DNA of 64,000 bases, from NCBI RefSeq assembly GCF_020622345.1, contig NZ_JACNMO010000024.1, positions 1-64,000 of the forward strand, in the 5' to 3' direction. This document shows, piece by piece, positions 48,870 to 58,253 of this stretch. How positions within the stretch are numbered: the first letter of the stretch is position 1; each line of letters begins with the position of its first letter. The notes under the pieces were generated by a model that saw only the letters and a program-made list of their open reading frames with translations, did not search any database and was not told the DNA's origin. Source of the DNA: Roseobacter weihaiensis. GTDB taxonomy: Bacteria; Pseudomonadota; Alphaproteobacteria; Rhodobacterales; Rhodobacteraceae. A program made the translations under genes and the position numbers.

Positions 48870-50951
48870 ATGACTGACGTCCCCCCCGTGTCCATTGATG
48901 CGGATGAAAGACCGGCCTTCAGGAACATGTCGATTGTCTGGGTCATTCCGCTGGCGGCGCTGGTCATCGCACTGGCGGTAGCCTGGCAGTCCTACAATGA
49001 CCGTGGTCCTCTGATATCCATTGAATTTTCCAATGGGGCCGGGATCACCGCGCGCGAAACGGATCTGCGGTTTCGCGATGTCAGAGTGGGTGTCGTAGAA
49101 GAGCTGCAGTTCAGCGAAGGTCTGCAATCGGTGATTGCACGGGTGCGGGTGGAGAAGGAAGTCGCCCCCTTTATCGATTCCGCCGCCACCTTCTGGGTCG
49201 TGCAGCCGGAATTGACCGCGCAGGGTGTCAGCGGGCTGGACACGGTGCTGAGCGGTGTTTTTATCGAAGGCTCCTGGGACGGTGAAATCGGGCCGCCCCG
49301 CGACAGTTTCCGTGGGTTTGCGACACCGCCGCTCTATCGACCGGGCGAGGAAGGGTTGCAAATCGCCTTGCGGTCCATCCCCGGCGGGTCGCTGACCGAT
49401 AACACGCCGATCCTCTACCGGGGGATAGAAGTGGGTCGCGTCGGGACCGCGCGGATCTCGGAACGGGGTAACTTCGCCATCGCCGAGGCCATTATCTACG
49501 ACCCGCATGGTCGGTTGATTACCCCCTCAACGCGGTTTTGGGACACATCCGGGTTCAGCGTGTCGATCGGGCCGGCCGGGGCTCAGGTCGATTTCTCCTC
49601 GCTGGCGTCGCTCGTCGGCGGGGGCATTACCTTTGACACGTTTGTCTCGGGCGGGGCACCGGTCGGAGACGGATCGGTTTTTGAAGTCTTCGCCTCGGAT
49701 ACGGATGCGCGCAACAGTGTCTTTAACGCTTCCGAGGTGGAAATCCTGGAGATGCGGGTGATCTTTGACGAGAATATCTCGGGCCTCTCGCTCGGCGCGC
49801 CGGTGGAGCTGAGCGGGCTGCGGATCGGGTCGGTTGAGAACCTCTCCGGCATCGTGGATGAGGACACCTACGGCGATAACCGCGTGCGGCTCAGTGTTGT
49901 GCTGGGTATTCAGCCGGCCCGCCTGGGGCTTTCAGGTGACGTGACGCCCGAAGCGGCGCTGGCCTTTCTTGGTGAACGTGTACGCAACGGTCTGCGGGCG
50001 AGACTGGCATCCGGCAACTTGCTGACCGGCGGATTGAAGGTGGAGCTGGTCGAGGTCGAGGATAGCCCCCCTGCCGAGATTGACGTAGCGAGCGGCCCGG
50101 TCCCGGAAATGCCCTCAACGGCAAGCGAAATCTCGGATGCGGCGGCGACCGTCGAAGGTGTCTTTACCCGTATCAACAGCCTGCCGATCGAAGACCTCTT
50201 GATCAGCGCGATCAGCTTTCTGGAGAGCGCGCAGAGCCTTCTGACAAGCGACGATCTGCGCGCCGCCCCGCAGGATCTGAGGGCCTTGCTGGGGGATATT
50301 CGCGGGGTTGTCACCTCCGATAGCGTCACTGAAATCCCCGTGACGCTGAACACGGCACTGACGCGGCTGGACATGATCCTAGCCCAGATAGAGCAAGAGC
50401 AGGCCGTGGCGCGGATTTTGGCCGCGATAGATACCGCGACCACCGCCGCAGACACGCTGGGCAGCTCGGTTGAGGGCCTGCCAAGGCTGGTAGACCAGTT
50501 GGGCGGTGTGGCGGAGAAAGCCGCCGCCCTGCCGCTGGAAGAGCTCACCGCACAGATCACGCAGATCCTCAACTCGGCGGATGATGTGCTGGGCGCCCCC
50601 GCCATGCAGGACCTGCCCTTGTCGCTGGCCGGCGCGTTCAACGCGTTGGAGGCGACCTTGTCGGAACTGCGCGCCGGAGGGGCCGTTGCCAATGTGAATG
50701 CAACGTTGCAGTCGAGCCGGGATGCGGCGGACGCGGTGGCCCTTTCCACCCGTGATCTGCCCGCGCTTGTGGACCGCATCACAGAGGTTTTCGATCAGGC
50801 CAGCGCCACGATTGCCGGGTACAACAAGGGCGAGGTGGTCAGCCGGGATGCACAGGCTGCGCTGCGCGATATCTCTCAGGCGGCAGATGCCATTACAGCC
50901 CTTGCACGTTTGCTTGAACGCAACCCCAGCGCTTTGATACGAGGGCGATAA
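48870..50951 (+). CDS. pqiB: PqiB-like MCE-domain protein
   Basis: An inner-membrane-anchored periplasmic lipid-transfer protein. The 693-aa product has one N-terminal helix (IVWVIPLAALVIALAVAW) followed by repeated MCE domains (GITARETDLRFRDVRVGVVEEL, TPILYRGIEVGRVGTARI, APVELSGLRIGSVENLSG) and a long alpha-helical C-terminal part expected to form a bridging needle. It ends directly against pqiC. Confidence 0.93.
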   Translation: MTDVPPVSIDADERPAFRNMSIVWVIPLAALVIALAVAWQSYNDRGPLISIEFSNGAGITARETDLRFRDVRVGVVEELQFSEGLQSVIARVRVEKEVAPFIDSAATFWVVQPELTAQGVSGLDTVLSGVFIEGSWDGEIGPPRDSFRGFATPPLYRPGEEGLQIALRSIPGGSLTDNTPILYRGIEVGRVGTARISERGNFAIAEAIIYDPHGRLITPSTRFWDTSGFSVSIGPAGAQVDFSSLASLVGGGITFDTFVSGGAPVGDGSVFEVFASDTDARNSVFNASEVEILEMRVIFDENISGLSLGAPVELSGLRIGSVENLSGIVDEDTYGDNRVRLSVVLGIQPARLGLSGDVTPEAALAFLGERVRNGLRARLASGNLLTGGLKVELVEVEDSPPAEIDVASGPVPEMPSTASEISDAAATVEGVFTRINSLPIEDLLISAISFLESAQSLLTSDDLRAAPQDLRALLGDIRGVVTSDSVTEIPVTLNTALTRLDMILAQIEQEQAVARILAAIDTATTAADTLGSSVEGLPRLVDQLGGVAEKAAALPLEELTAQITQILNSADDVLGAPAMQDLPLSLAGAFNALEATLSELRAGGAVANVNATLQSSRDAADAVALSTRDLPALVDRITEVFDQASATIAGYNKGEVVSRDAQAALRDISQAADAITALARLLERNPSALIRGR

Positions 50952-51512
50952 ATGAAACCTCTTTTGCACGTTTTGACATTGATCGGGGCGCTGGCGGCCT
51001 GTGGGGCGTCACCGGACCGTTATGCGGTGACCCAGCCCACAACAGCGCAGACGCAACGGATTGCCTTTGGCGCGCTGGAAGTGCGCGATGTGTCCCTGCC
51101 TGCTTATGCCGCTGCCGATGAGATCACGATCCGCGCCGGGGATGGCAGGGTGGTCAGCGATGGCCGCGTCCTTTGGGCCGACACACCCGACCGGGCGGTC
51201 GCCTTGGAGCTGAGCAGGCATCTGGCGCAGATCACCGGCGCGCGGGTCGCCTCTGATCCCTGGCCTTTTGACGCCTTCCCGGACGCGCGGCTCGACGTGC
51301 GGTTCGAAACCCTGATTGCCGGGACGGATGGGCAGTACCGTGCTGCGGGGCAGTATTTCGTGGCCGTGCCCGACGGGCGGCGGGAGCGATCGGGCCTGTT
51401 CGATTTGGCGGTGGGTTTTGACCCTGCGGCAGGCCCTGCGGCAATCGCGGCGGCACGGGGGCGGATCATACTGGATCTGGCCAGCTTTATTGCGCGCGAG
51501 GGGCTGCGCTAG
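50952..51512 (+). CDS. pqiC: PqiC-like outer-membrane lipoprotein (ABC-type transport auxiliary component)
   Basis: A 186-aa lipoprotein with lipobox LAAC (signal MKPLLHVLTLIGALAAC). It has the DUF330/PqiC pattern VRDVSLPAYAAADEITIRAGDGRVV..RVLWADTPDRAVALELSRHLAQ. It starts on the base after the pqiB stop and completes the pqiA-pqiA-pqiB-pqiC operon. Confidence 0.9.
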   Translation: MKPLLHVLTLIGALAACGASPDRYAVTQPTTAQTQRIAFGALEVRDVSLPAYAAADEITIRAGDGRVVSDGRVLWADTPDRAVALELSRHLAQITGARVASDPWPFDAFPDARLDVRFETLIAGTDGQYRAAGQYFVAVPDGRRERSGLFDLAVGFDPAAGPAAIAAARGRIILDLASFIAREGLR

Positions 51513-51683
51513 CCACCCGGCTGCCTGACACGGCCCCTCAAATCCTGACCGGCGCTCCTGCGCAACTAAATGTCTGACCGTCCAAGGCAAATCCTTGCAC
51601 ATAGTCCCGCAATGTCACACGATCAGGGGCAGCTGATTTGATCGAGCAGGTCGCTGCCGCGGGATTCGAAAAGGGAATGATCT

Positions 51684-53309
51684 ATGCACGCTTTGGAACA
51701 GATGTTGCGGTTTACCACGCTCGCTGTTGTCGCTCTCATGACCCTTCTTTGCCTGGTTGCGGCTGCGATCTGGGGACCCTGGCTTCTGATCCCTTTCGTG
51801 GCCTTTGGCGCATTGACCCTGCTGGGCGTGCATGACCTGCGACAGCCGGATCACTCCATCCTGCGGAACTACCCTGTTCTGGGGCATATGCGGTTTCTGT
51901 TCGAGGGGATCCGGCCGGAGATCCGCCAGTACCTGATTGAATCCGATCAGGATGAAGAGCCGTTTTCGCGGGATGCGCGGTCTCTTGTTTATCAGCGCGC
52001 CAAGGGGCAGGAGGACAAGCGCCCTTTCGGGACACGCATGCGGGTTTACGATGCGGGATATGCCTGGGTGACCCATTCGGTCTGCCCGATCCACATCGAA
52101 GATACCGATTTCCGCGTGATGATCGGTGGGCCGGCCTGTACGCAACCTTATAACGCGTCGATCTACAATATTTCGGCGATGAGCTTTGGCTCGCTTTCAG
52201 GCAATGCCATCGAGGCTCTGAACAAGGGCGCAAAGATGGGCGGATTTGCGCATGACACCGGCGAAGGCTCGGTGAGCCGCTATCACAAGACCGGCGGGGG
52301 AGACCTGATCTTTCAGGTGGCTTCCGGGTATTTCGGGTGCCGCAACGGGGATGGGACTTTTAACCCCGATAAATTCCGTGAAACGGCCAGCCTCGACCAG
52401 ATCAAGATGATCGAGATCAAGCTGAGCCAAGGCGCAAACCCGGGCCATGGCGGCATGCTGCCCGCCTCCAAGATCAGCGAGGAGATCGCCGAAGCGCGCG
52501 GCATTCCGATGGGTGTGGACTGTGTGTCTCCCGCGGCGCATTCCGCCTTTTCGACCCCTCTGGAGATGATGGCGTTCATCGCAAAGCTGCGCGAGCTGTC
52601 GGGTGGCAAACCTGTCGGTTTCAAGCTGTGTATCGGCCACAGACGCGAGTTCATGTGCATGGTCAAAGCCATGCTGGAAACCGGCGTTGTCCCGGATTTC
52701 ATTGTGGTCGACGGGACCGAAGGCGGCACCGGGGCAGCTCCGGTCGAATTTACCAACCATGTGGGCATGCCGATGGTCGAAGGGCTGGCCTTTGTGCACA
52801 ACACGCTGCGGGGGGCGGGCCTGCGCGATCAGATCAAGATCGGGGCGGCGGGCAAGATCGTCTCGGCCTTCGATGTGGCGCGGGCGTTGGCGCTGGGGGC
52901 GGATTGGTGCAATTCAGCCCGCGGGTTCATGTTTGCCATCGGCTGCATTCAGGCGCAGGCCTGCCACACCAATCACTGCCCCGTGGGTGTGGCCACACAA
53001 GACCCGGTGCGGGCCCGTGCGCTGGATGTCGGATCAAAATCGCACCGGGTGGCGCGCTATCACCGCAATACGCTCAAAGCCTTGGGCGAGATGACAGGGG
53101 CGGCAGGGCTTGGACAGCCCGGAGATTTCATGCCGCAACACATGATGCTGCGGCTGGGGGACAAAAAGATGGTCGAAGCCAGCGACGCCTTTACCTATCT
53201 GCCGGAAGGGTTCTTGCTGAACACGGAGGAGGAGTCAGCCGTGCTGTCTGACTATCGCAATCGGTGGAACCGCGCAGATGAAAAGAGTTTTGCGCCCCCG
53301 CCCTTTTAA
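51684..53309 (+). CDS. FMN-binding glutamate synthase family protein
   Basis: A 541-aa protein with N-terminal membrane helices (about 10-50) and a glutamate-synthase-type TIM barrel: MSFGSLSGNAIEALNKGAKMGGFAHDTGEG, GANPGHGGMLPASKI, VDGTEGGTGAAP, and a final cysteine cluster CIQAQACHTNHCPVGVAT. It lacks the glutaminase and large beta-helix domains of GltB. The physiological reaction of these stand-alone proteins is uncertain. Confidence 0.9.
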   Translation: MHALEQMLRFTTLAVVALMTLLCLVAAAIWGPWLLIPFVAFGALTLLGVHDLRQPDHSILRNYPVLGHMRFLFEGIRPEIRQYLIESDQDEEPFSRDARSLVYQRAKGQEDKRPFGTRMRVYDAGYAWVTHSVCPIHIEDTDFRVMIGGPACTQPYNASIYNISAMSFGSLSGNAIEALNKGAKMGGFAHDTGEGSVSRYHKTGGGDLIFQVASGYFGCRNGDGTFNPDKFRETASLDQIKMIEIKLSQGANPGHGGMLPASKISEEIAEARGIPMGVDCVSPAAHSAFSTPLEMMAFIAKLRELSGGKPVGFKLCIGHRREFMCMVKAMLETGVVPDFIVVDGTEGGTGAAPVEFTNHVGMPMVEGLAFVHNTLRGAGLRDQIKIGAAGKIVSAFDVARALALGADWCNSARGFMFAIGCIQAQACHTNHCPVGVATQDPVRARALDVGSKSHRVARYHRNTLKALGEMTGAAGLGQPGDFMPQHMMLRLGDKKMVEASDAFTYLPEGFLLNTEEESAVLSDYRNRWNRADEKSFAPPPF

Positions 53310-53449
53310 CGCGATTTCCGCGCAGCGCTTTTTGGATCGGGCCGGGGCAGGTCTTGGGTGGGCGCATCGTCCGTGCGTGTGGCGACCATCAGGATAACCG
53401 CAACCAGCGCCAAACCACTGGACCCAATTGCAAAAAGCTCAATCGACAT
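53306..53449 (-). CDS. Possible 47-aa single-pass membrane peptide
   Basis: The ORF starts at ATG 53449 with AGGGA upstream. It has one hydrophobic helix (IELFAIGSSGLALVAVILMVA) and a basic, proline-rich tail. Its TAA overlaps the TAA of the convergent flavoprotein gene. The pattern resembles the short orphan membrane peptides often missed in annotation, but no homology is recognised. Confidence 0.4.
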   Translation of the reverse strand: MSIELFAIGSSGLALVAVILMVATRTDDAPTQDLPRPDPKSAARKSR

Positions 53450-53503
53450 ACCAAATCCCTACAGGCCGAAACGCACAAAGCCTGTTTCATAGGAGGAATT
53501 GGT

Positions 53504-55228
53504 TCAGAAATCGTAAGCGTCCTTGACGCGTTGCAGAATTGGAAACCGGAGCTTTAACGCGTGCTCATCGTTTTCAAATCCAACTTCCACATGGCCGTTC
53601 AACTGACGTGCGAAGGCGCTGATGAGCTGTGAGCCCAGACCGGTGCCTGCGCTGCCCTGGGCACCGGCGGTCGAGTTGACGATGCAGAATTCCGCCTCGG
53701 CTTCGTCGGTCTTTTTCAGCGATATCTCAAGCCGGGTAGGTCCACCATCGCGGGGCGGCCCGAGATATTTCAACGCGTTGGTGAGTGCCTCGGAGACCAG
53801 CAAGGTCAGCGGGGCTGCATCATCCGCATCCATCTCGATCGACGCATATTGCTGCGTGAGCTGCACGCCGCGCGCGGCAGACAGGCCCATGACCAAAAGC
53901 TGGCCGATGATCTCTTCGACAAGCTTGCCCGCGTCCACGCGGTCCAGATCCTCGGTCTGATAGAGGTTCTTGTGCACTGTCGCGAGGCTGAGCAGACGGT
54001 CCTGCAATCGTTTGAGCACCTGCCGGGCGTCGTCTGACTGCGCGCGCCTGATCTGCATGTTCATCAGCGAGGAGATCAGCTGCAGATTGTTTTTCACCCG
54101 GTGATGGACTTCTTTCAGCAGGATGTTTTTGTCGCGCAGGTTATTTTCCAAAGCGGCCTCGTCCCGCACGATTGAATCGGCCATCCGCACAAAAGCTTTC
54201 TGAATTTCTACCAGTTCTCGGGGGACGCCCTGCCCCAAGGCGGTCCGGGGTACCCTGCGGTTATAGGCAAAATGGCGCATCTGACGGCCAAGCTTGCGGA
54301 TATGGCGCACCGCCAGCCGGTTCAACGACCAAAAGGCCACCACGAGGCTCGCCAGCCACATCAGCACCGGCAGCGACAGGCTCAGGCCAATGGACTGGCG
54401 CAGGCTCTCTTGCATTTCGTCGGGTCGCCAGATGCTCATTGCGTAGGCGACACCCGGCACAACAGGCACAACCGCATAGATGCGGGAGGCGCCGTCAAAA
54501 TTTATGTCTTTGAAGACGGTGGGCTCTTGCCCGACCAGTTTGCTCAGCGGTTTGCTGGCTGGCAGGTCGATGTCCGTAATCTCTCTGGCCCGGTCAGAGC
54601 GGACAATGACGCCATCGGCGTTGAAGGTCACGATATTGGCCGGCATACCTTGCAGCGGCGAGGCCATCTCGGCCGCGATGACCGTCAGCGGGACGGACAT
54701 TGTCATGAAACCCGCAAAGCCTACGCGGGTAAAAAACGGCTGCGACAGCACCAGTACCGGTTCACCGCTGATCGCGCCTTCGGGGTTCCAGGTGATCTGG
54801 CGCCTTGGCGCTTCGACTTCTTCCACGAAACCGGGAAAACCGCTGAAATCAAATTCGCTACCCGCAGAGGAACACCGCATGACACCGTCAGGGGGAAGAT
54901 ACCCGATGAAGGAATAGCGCCCCACCGCCCGCCGATATGCCTCCAGAAACGTCGAGCAGGCGCGCGCGTCCCGTGCATAAAGCTGGGCCAGCGCGCTCAG
55001 GGCTTCTGCCGCACCAAAGGCTTCCTGAAAGATCGACCGCTCGGCACTGGCCGCCTGATCGGTGAGGGCCAGCAAAGACAGTTCGGAATTGGAATTCGCC
55101 TGACGGGCAATCTCTCGGGTCTGAAACACGGCGATCAGGCCAAAGGGCAGCAACGCCAGCGTCAGAAACAGCAGGATGCGAAAGGCGAGCCCTTTGAAGA
55201 CATCGCCATCAAGGAAACCGCCTGTCAT
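53504..55228 (-). CDS. HisKA_2-type sensor histidine kinase of the general stress response
   Basis: A 574-aa kinase with two transmembrane segments (about 15-35 and 285-305) flanking a periplasmic sensor domain, then a HAMP-like linker, the HisKA_2 phosphoacceptor LKEVHHRVKNNLQLISSLMNMQ and an HATPase domain (SEALTNALKYLGP, GLGSQLI). Its place one base after ecfG suggests it is the PhyK-type kinase that phosphorylates PhyR. Confidence 0.9.
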   Translation of the reverse strand: MTGGFLDGDVFKGLAFRILLFLTLALLPFGLIAVFQTREIARQANSNSELSLLALTDQAASAERSIFQEAFGAAEALSALAQLYARDARACSTFLEAYRRAVGRYSFIGYLPPDGVMRCSSAGSEFDFSGFPGFVEEVEAPRRQITWNPEGAISGEPVLVLSQPFFTRVGFAGFMTMSVPLTVIAAEMASPLQGMPANIVTFNADGVIVRSDRAREITDIDLPASKPLSKLVGQEPTVFKDINFDGASRIYAVVPVVPGVAYAMSIWRPDEMQESLRQSIGLSLSLPVLMWLASLVVAFWSLNRLAVRHIRKLGRQMRHFAYNRRVPRTALGQGVPRELVEIQKAFVRMADSIVRDEAALENNLRDKNILLKEVHHRVKNNLQLISSLMNMQIRRAQSDDARQVLKRLQDRLLSLATVHKNLYQTEDLDRVDAGKLVEEIIGQLLVMGLSAARGVQLTQQYASIEMDADDAAPLTLLVSEALTNALKYLGPPRDGGPTRLEISLKKTDEAEAEFCIVNSTAGAQGSAGTGLGSQLISAFARQLNGHVEVGFENDEHALKLRFPILQRVKDAYDF

Positions 55229-55229
55229 A

Positions 55230-55787
55230 TCACGCGGATGCGGTTCTTCCGGCTGTCAGAACGGACAGGGTCGCGTCATCGGTCATTTCCAGCGCGTCCT
55301 CCTCTTCGAGTTGCATCAGTTCTGCCAGCCGCTGCCGGGCACGTCCTGTCCGGCTTTTTACGGTGCCAACGGCAACGCCGCACATCCTGGCCGCCTCTTC
55401 ATAAGAAAACCCGGAGGCGCCGACAAGCAATAAGGCCTCGCGCTGTTCATCGGTCAATTGTCCGAACGCTGACCGGAAGTCGGCGAGTTGCAGCCGCCCG
55501 TCATGCGCCGGTTTCTCCGCCAGGGCCCCGGTGTGAATGCCGTCGACATCTGCAACTTCGCGTTTTGTCTTGCGCCGTTGCGAATAATAGGTGTTGCGCA
55601 GGATCGTAAAAAGCCAGGCGCGCAGGTTGCTGCCGGCCTCGAATTTTTCGATGTTGGTCCAGGCTTTGACAATGGTATCCTGGACCATGTCGTCCGCGGT
55701 GGCGGCGTTACGGGTCAGGCTGATTGCAAAGGCCCTCAGGGCGGGCAGATGATCCACAAGGTCGTCGCGGGGATCATAAAAGGTCAT
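55230..55787 (-). CDS. ecfG: ECF sigma factor EcfG
   Basis: The alternative sigma factor of the alphaproteobacterial general stress response. The 185-aa protein has sigma region 2 (ADDMVQDTIVKAWTNIEKFEAGSNLRAWLFTILRNTYYS) and region 4 (REALLLVGASGFSYEEAARMCGVAVGTVKSRTGRARQRL). It overlaps nepR (ATGA) and is expected to be held by NepR until PhyR-P titrates it. Confidence 0.95.
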   Translation of the reverse strand: MTFYDPRDDLVDHLPALRAFAISLTRNAATADDMVQDTIVKAWTNIEKFEAGSNLRAWLFTILRNTYYSQRRKTKREVADVDGIHTGALAEKPAHDGRLQLADFRSAFGQLTDEQREALLLVGASGFSYEEAARMCGVAVGTVKSRTGRARQRLAELMQLEEEDALEMTDDATLSVLTAGRTASA

Positions 55788-55942
55788 TTGCAGGAACCCT
55801 GATCCTGCTCTTGCTGTTTGAGCGCTTCAAGCAGCACGCGGAACCGATCTGGCACAGCCTGCTCGACCGCCTCGTCATAGACCCGCTTGAGGTTCTCATC
55901 AATGATCGTTTCCCGTTTCCGATCTGCGCCTGACTGAGCCAT
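55784..55942 (-). CDS. nepR: Anti-sigma factor NepR (52 aa)
   Basis: A short gene upstream of ecfG. The product contains the NepR core ENLKRVYDEAVEQAVPDRF followed by RVLLEALKQQE, two helices that clamp EcfG. The start is ATG 55942 and the stop overlaps the ecfG ATG. It is divergent from phyR, completing the PhyR-NepR-EcfG partner-switch. Confidence 0.93.
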   Translation of the reverse strand: MAQSGADRKRETIIDENLKRVYDEAVEQAVPDRFRVLLEALKQQEQDQGSCK

Positions 55943-55994
55943 TGAGATCAAAATTCCCCGAAGCGGTTGAAAGTGTTAGACCCGATTGCAAGTG

Positions 55995-56020
55995 AACCTC
56001 ACTGAACACTATATGGTTCC
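55995..56020 (-). promoter_or_regulatory. Candidate EcfG-dependent promoter for nepR-ecfG
   Basis: On the minus strand GGAAC (56020-56016) and GGTT (55998-55995) are 17 nt apart, close to the EcfG consensus GGAAC-N16/17-CGTT, 53 nt upstream of nepR. It would make the operon autoregulated. Confidence 0.55.
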
Positions 56021-56047
56021 CAAGACGCTGAAAAAAAGGACGCGGTT

Positions 56048-56857
56048 ATGTCGGATACTTCAAATACCCAGGATGTGAGTGACCAACTGGGTACCTACCT
56101 GCCCTATCTGCGCCGTTTTGCGCGGGCGATGACCGGCAGCCAATCCAGCGGAGACAGCTTTGCCGCGGCAGCCCTCGAAGCCATCCTGATCGACCGTTCG
56201 GTGCTGGAGGGGGTGGATGTCAAAACCGGGCTCTTCCGCGCGCTCTACCGCATCTGGTCCAGTGCGGGTGCCCCGGTCGACGAAGGCGAAAGCGGATTGA
56301 AAGCCCGCGCGCAACGCCACATGAGCAAGCTGACCGACAACAGCCGCGAAGCGCTTTTGCTGCATACGCTTGAAGGCTTCACCTTTGATAAGATTGCAGA
56401 AATCATCGGGATTGATCAGGGTGAGGCCGAAGAACTTGTCGAGATTGCGCGCCGCGAGATATCGGATGCGGTCTCGGGCTCGGTGATGATCATCGAGGAT
56501 GAGGCGATCATCGCGATGGACCTTGAAAACATCATTTCCGATATGGGTCACAGGGTCACGGGCGTTGCGCGCACCCGCGAAGAGGCCGTATCCCTGGGGA
56601 AAGCGGACAAGCCCGATCTGATCCTCGCCGACATTCAGCTGGCGGATAATTCGTCTGGAATAGACGCGGTCAACGATCTGATGGAAGCGCTCGGCGATCG
56701 CCCGGTTATTTTTATCACAGCCTTCCCCGAACGGCTGCTGACAGGCGAAAAACACGAACCGGCTTTCCTGATCTCAAAGCCTTATGCGGAGGATCAGGTG
56801 ATCTCCGCGGTCAGTCAGGCGATGTTCTTTTCGTCCACCGAAACATTGAAGAGCTGA
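56048..56857 (+). CDS. phyR: General stress response regulator PhyR
   Basis: A 269-aa protein with an N-terminal sigma-factor-like domain (about 15-140) and a C-terminal receiver (about 145-262) with DEA acidic residues at 151 and the phospho-acceptor D195 (LILADIQL). When phosphorylated it binds NepR and frees EcfG. It is divergent from nepR-ecfG. Confidence 0.96.
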   Translation: MSDTSNTQDVSDQLGTYLPYLRRFARAMTGSQSSGDSFAAAALEAILIDRSVLEGVDVKTGLFRALYRIWSSAGAPVDEGESGLKARAQRHMSKLTDNSREALLLHTLEGFTFDKIAEIIGIDQGEAEELVEIARREISDAVSGSVMIIEDEAIIAMDLENIISDMGHRVTGVARTREEAVSLGKADKPDLILADIQLADNSSGIDAVNDLMEALGDRPVIFITAFPERLLTGEKHEPAFLISKPYAEDQVISAVSQAMFFSSTETLKS

Positions 56858-56891
56858 AAGCCCGCAGGCGACCCCGAACGCGCGGCAAGGC

Positions 56892-57821
56892 TTAACTGGT
56901 TGGGGGCAAAATGATGGTGTCCCGGACCGGCATCGTCTTTTCATTCTCCATGCTCTCGGCGGGGTCTTGGTGCAGAGCGCGCATTTTGGCACTGCGGGCC
57001 TCCAGCTCGGCGTTCAGCGCGGCCCCGAAGAGTACCAGAAAACTGCTGATCCAGAGCCAGACCAGCATCGCAATCACCGCGCCGATCGAGCCGTACACTT
57101 CGTTGTAGTTCGCAAAATGTGTGACGTAGAACGAAAAGCTGATCGACACGATTGCCCAGGCGACGGCTGAAAACACCGATCCGACGGTCACGAGCCGGGT
57201 CTTTTCCGGTCGGCGGTTCGGGCCAAAGCGGTACAGCATCCCGATGCCGGCAAAGATAACCGCAATCGCGATCATCCAGCGCAGCAGATCGATGATGACA
57301 CTTGCAAAAGCGCCAAGTGCCAAGAAGGCCAGCAGGATCGGCACCACAACAACGGTGAGCAGGGCGACAATACCCACAGCCACCAGGCTGACGGTCAGCA
57401 GGATCGCCCGCAGGTAGTGCCGCCAGGTGGCCCGCCCGTCGGTGCCGTAGACCTCGTTGAGCCCATGCATCATCGCCCCCACGCCGGCGCGTGCGGACCA
57501 CAGCGCCAGCATTAGTGAGATCAACCCAGCCCAACCCAGTGTATCAGAACTGGTGCTGACCAGACCGACGATCTGGGCGTTCAGGATGTCGTAGACATCA
57601 TCCGGCATCAGCCCGCGCATCTCTTCAAGCTGGACGACGACCACTGCCGGGTCCGCGATCAGGCTGAGGACCGCGATCAACGCCGCGAGCGCGGGAAAGA
57701 GCGACAGCATGGAGAAAAACGCAACACCCGCCGAGATCAGAGAAAGGTTGTTACGACCGATCTGTCCGAAGGCCGCCGTGACCGCATCGCGGTAAAGGGG
57801 AAAGGCGCTTTTTGCTGTCAT
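56892..57821 (-). CDS. YihY/UPF0761 family membrane protein
   Basis: A 309-aa protein with about six membrane helices of the YihY (formerly ribonuclease BN) family, seen in NNLSLISAGVAFFSMLSLFPALAALIAVLSL and YGSIGAVIAMLVWLWISSFLVLFGAALNAELEA. The function is unknown. It follows the small PLDc_N protein gene with no gap. Confidence 0.9.
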   Translation of the reverse strand: MTAKSAFPLYRDAVTAAFGQIGRNNLSLISAGVAFFSMLSLFPALAALIAVLSLIADPAVVVVQLEEMRGLMPDDVYDILNAQIVGLVSTSSDTLGWAGLISLMLALWSARAGVGAMMHGLNEVYGTDGRATWRHYLRAILLTVSLVAVGIVALLTVVVVPILLAFLALGAFASVIIDLLRWMIAIAVIFAGIGMLYRFGPNRRPEKTRLVTVGSVFSAVAWAIVSISFSFYVTHFANYNEVYGSIGAVIAMLVWLWISSFLVLFGAALNAELEARSAKMRALHQDPAESMENEKTMPVRDTIILPPTS

Positions 57822-58013
57822 CTATGCGGATGCCTTTGCTGCCCTTGGTCCAGCCAACACCCAAATGATAAAGCCAATCAGCGGCATGACAAGGATGAGC
57901 ACGATCCACAGGACCTTGGCCCCCGTGCCGGCGCGCGACCCGAAAACGGATACAATCGCCCAGATGTTCAGCACCAGCAGAATAAATCCGCCTATTCCTG
58001 CAACTTCCAACAT
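57822..58013 (-). CDS. Small PLDc_N-domain membrane protein (63 aa)
   Basis: Two hydrophobic helices around the block AKVLWIVLILVMPLIGFIIWVLAGPR, the phospholipase D-nuclease N-terminal (PLDc_N) domain found as a stand-alone membrane peptide. It is likely co-transcribed with the yihY-like gene. The 240 nt upstream hold nothing I recognise. Confidence 0.8.
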   Translation of the reverse strand: MLEVAGIGGFILLVLNIWAIVSVFGSRAGTGAKVLWIVLILVMPLIGFIIWVLAGPRAAKASA

Positions 58014-58253
58014 GGTCCGGTCTCCTACAGTTGTGCTTGTGATCTTTTCTTAACGCTTTGGCTGTCGTTGCGGTTCCCTCGCAGCGGCTCTGGGGCATGG
58101 GCCCGCTTGACGCTATTCTACCGCGTAACGGGCAACACACAAAGCCCGTCATATGCGCATGTGATCGCGCGGCAGCCTTGGCCCCCAGCTCACTTGACGA
58201 AGGGAAGTTTCCCGCGCACTGAGGCTTTGGACTTTTGCCAAGAGGACATGACA

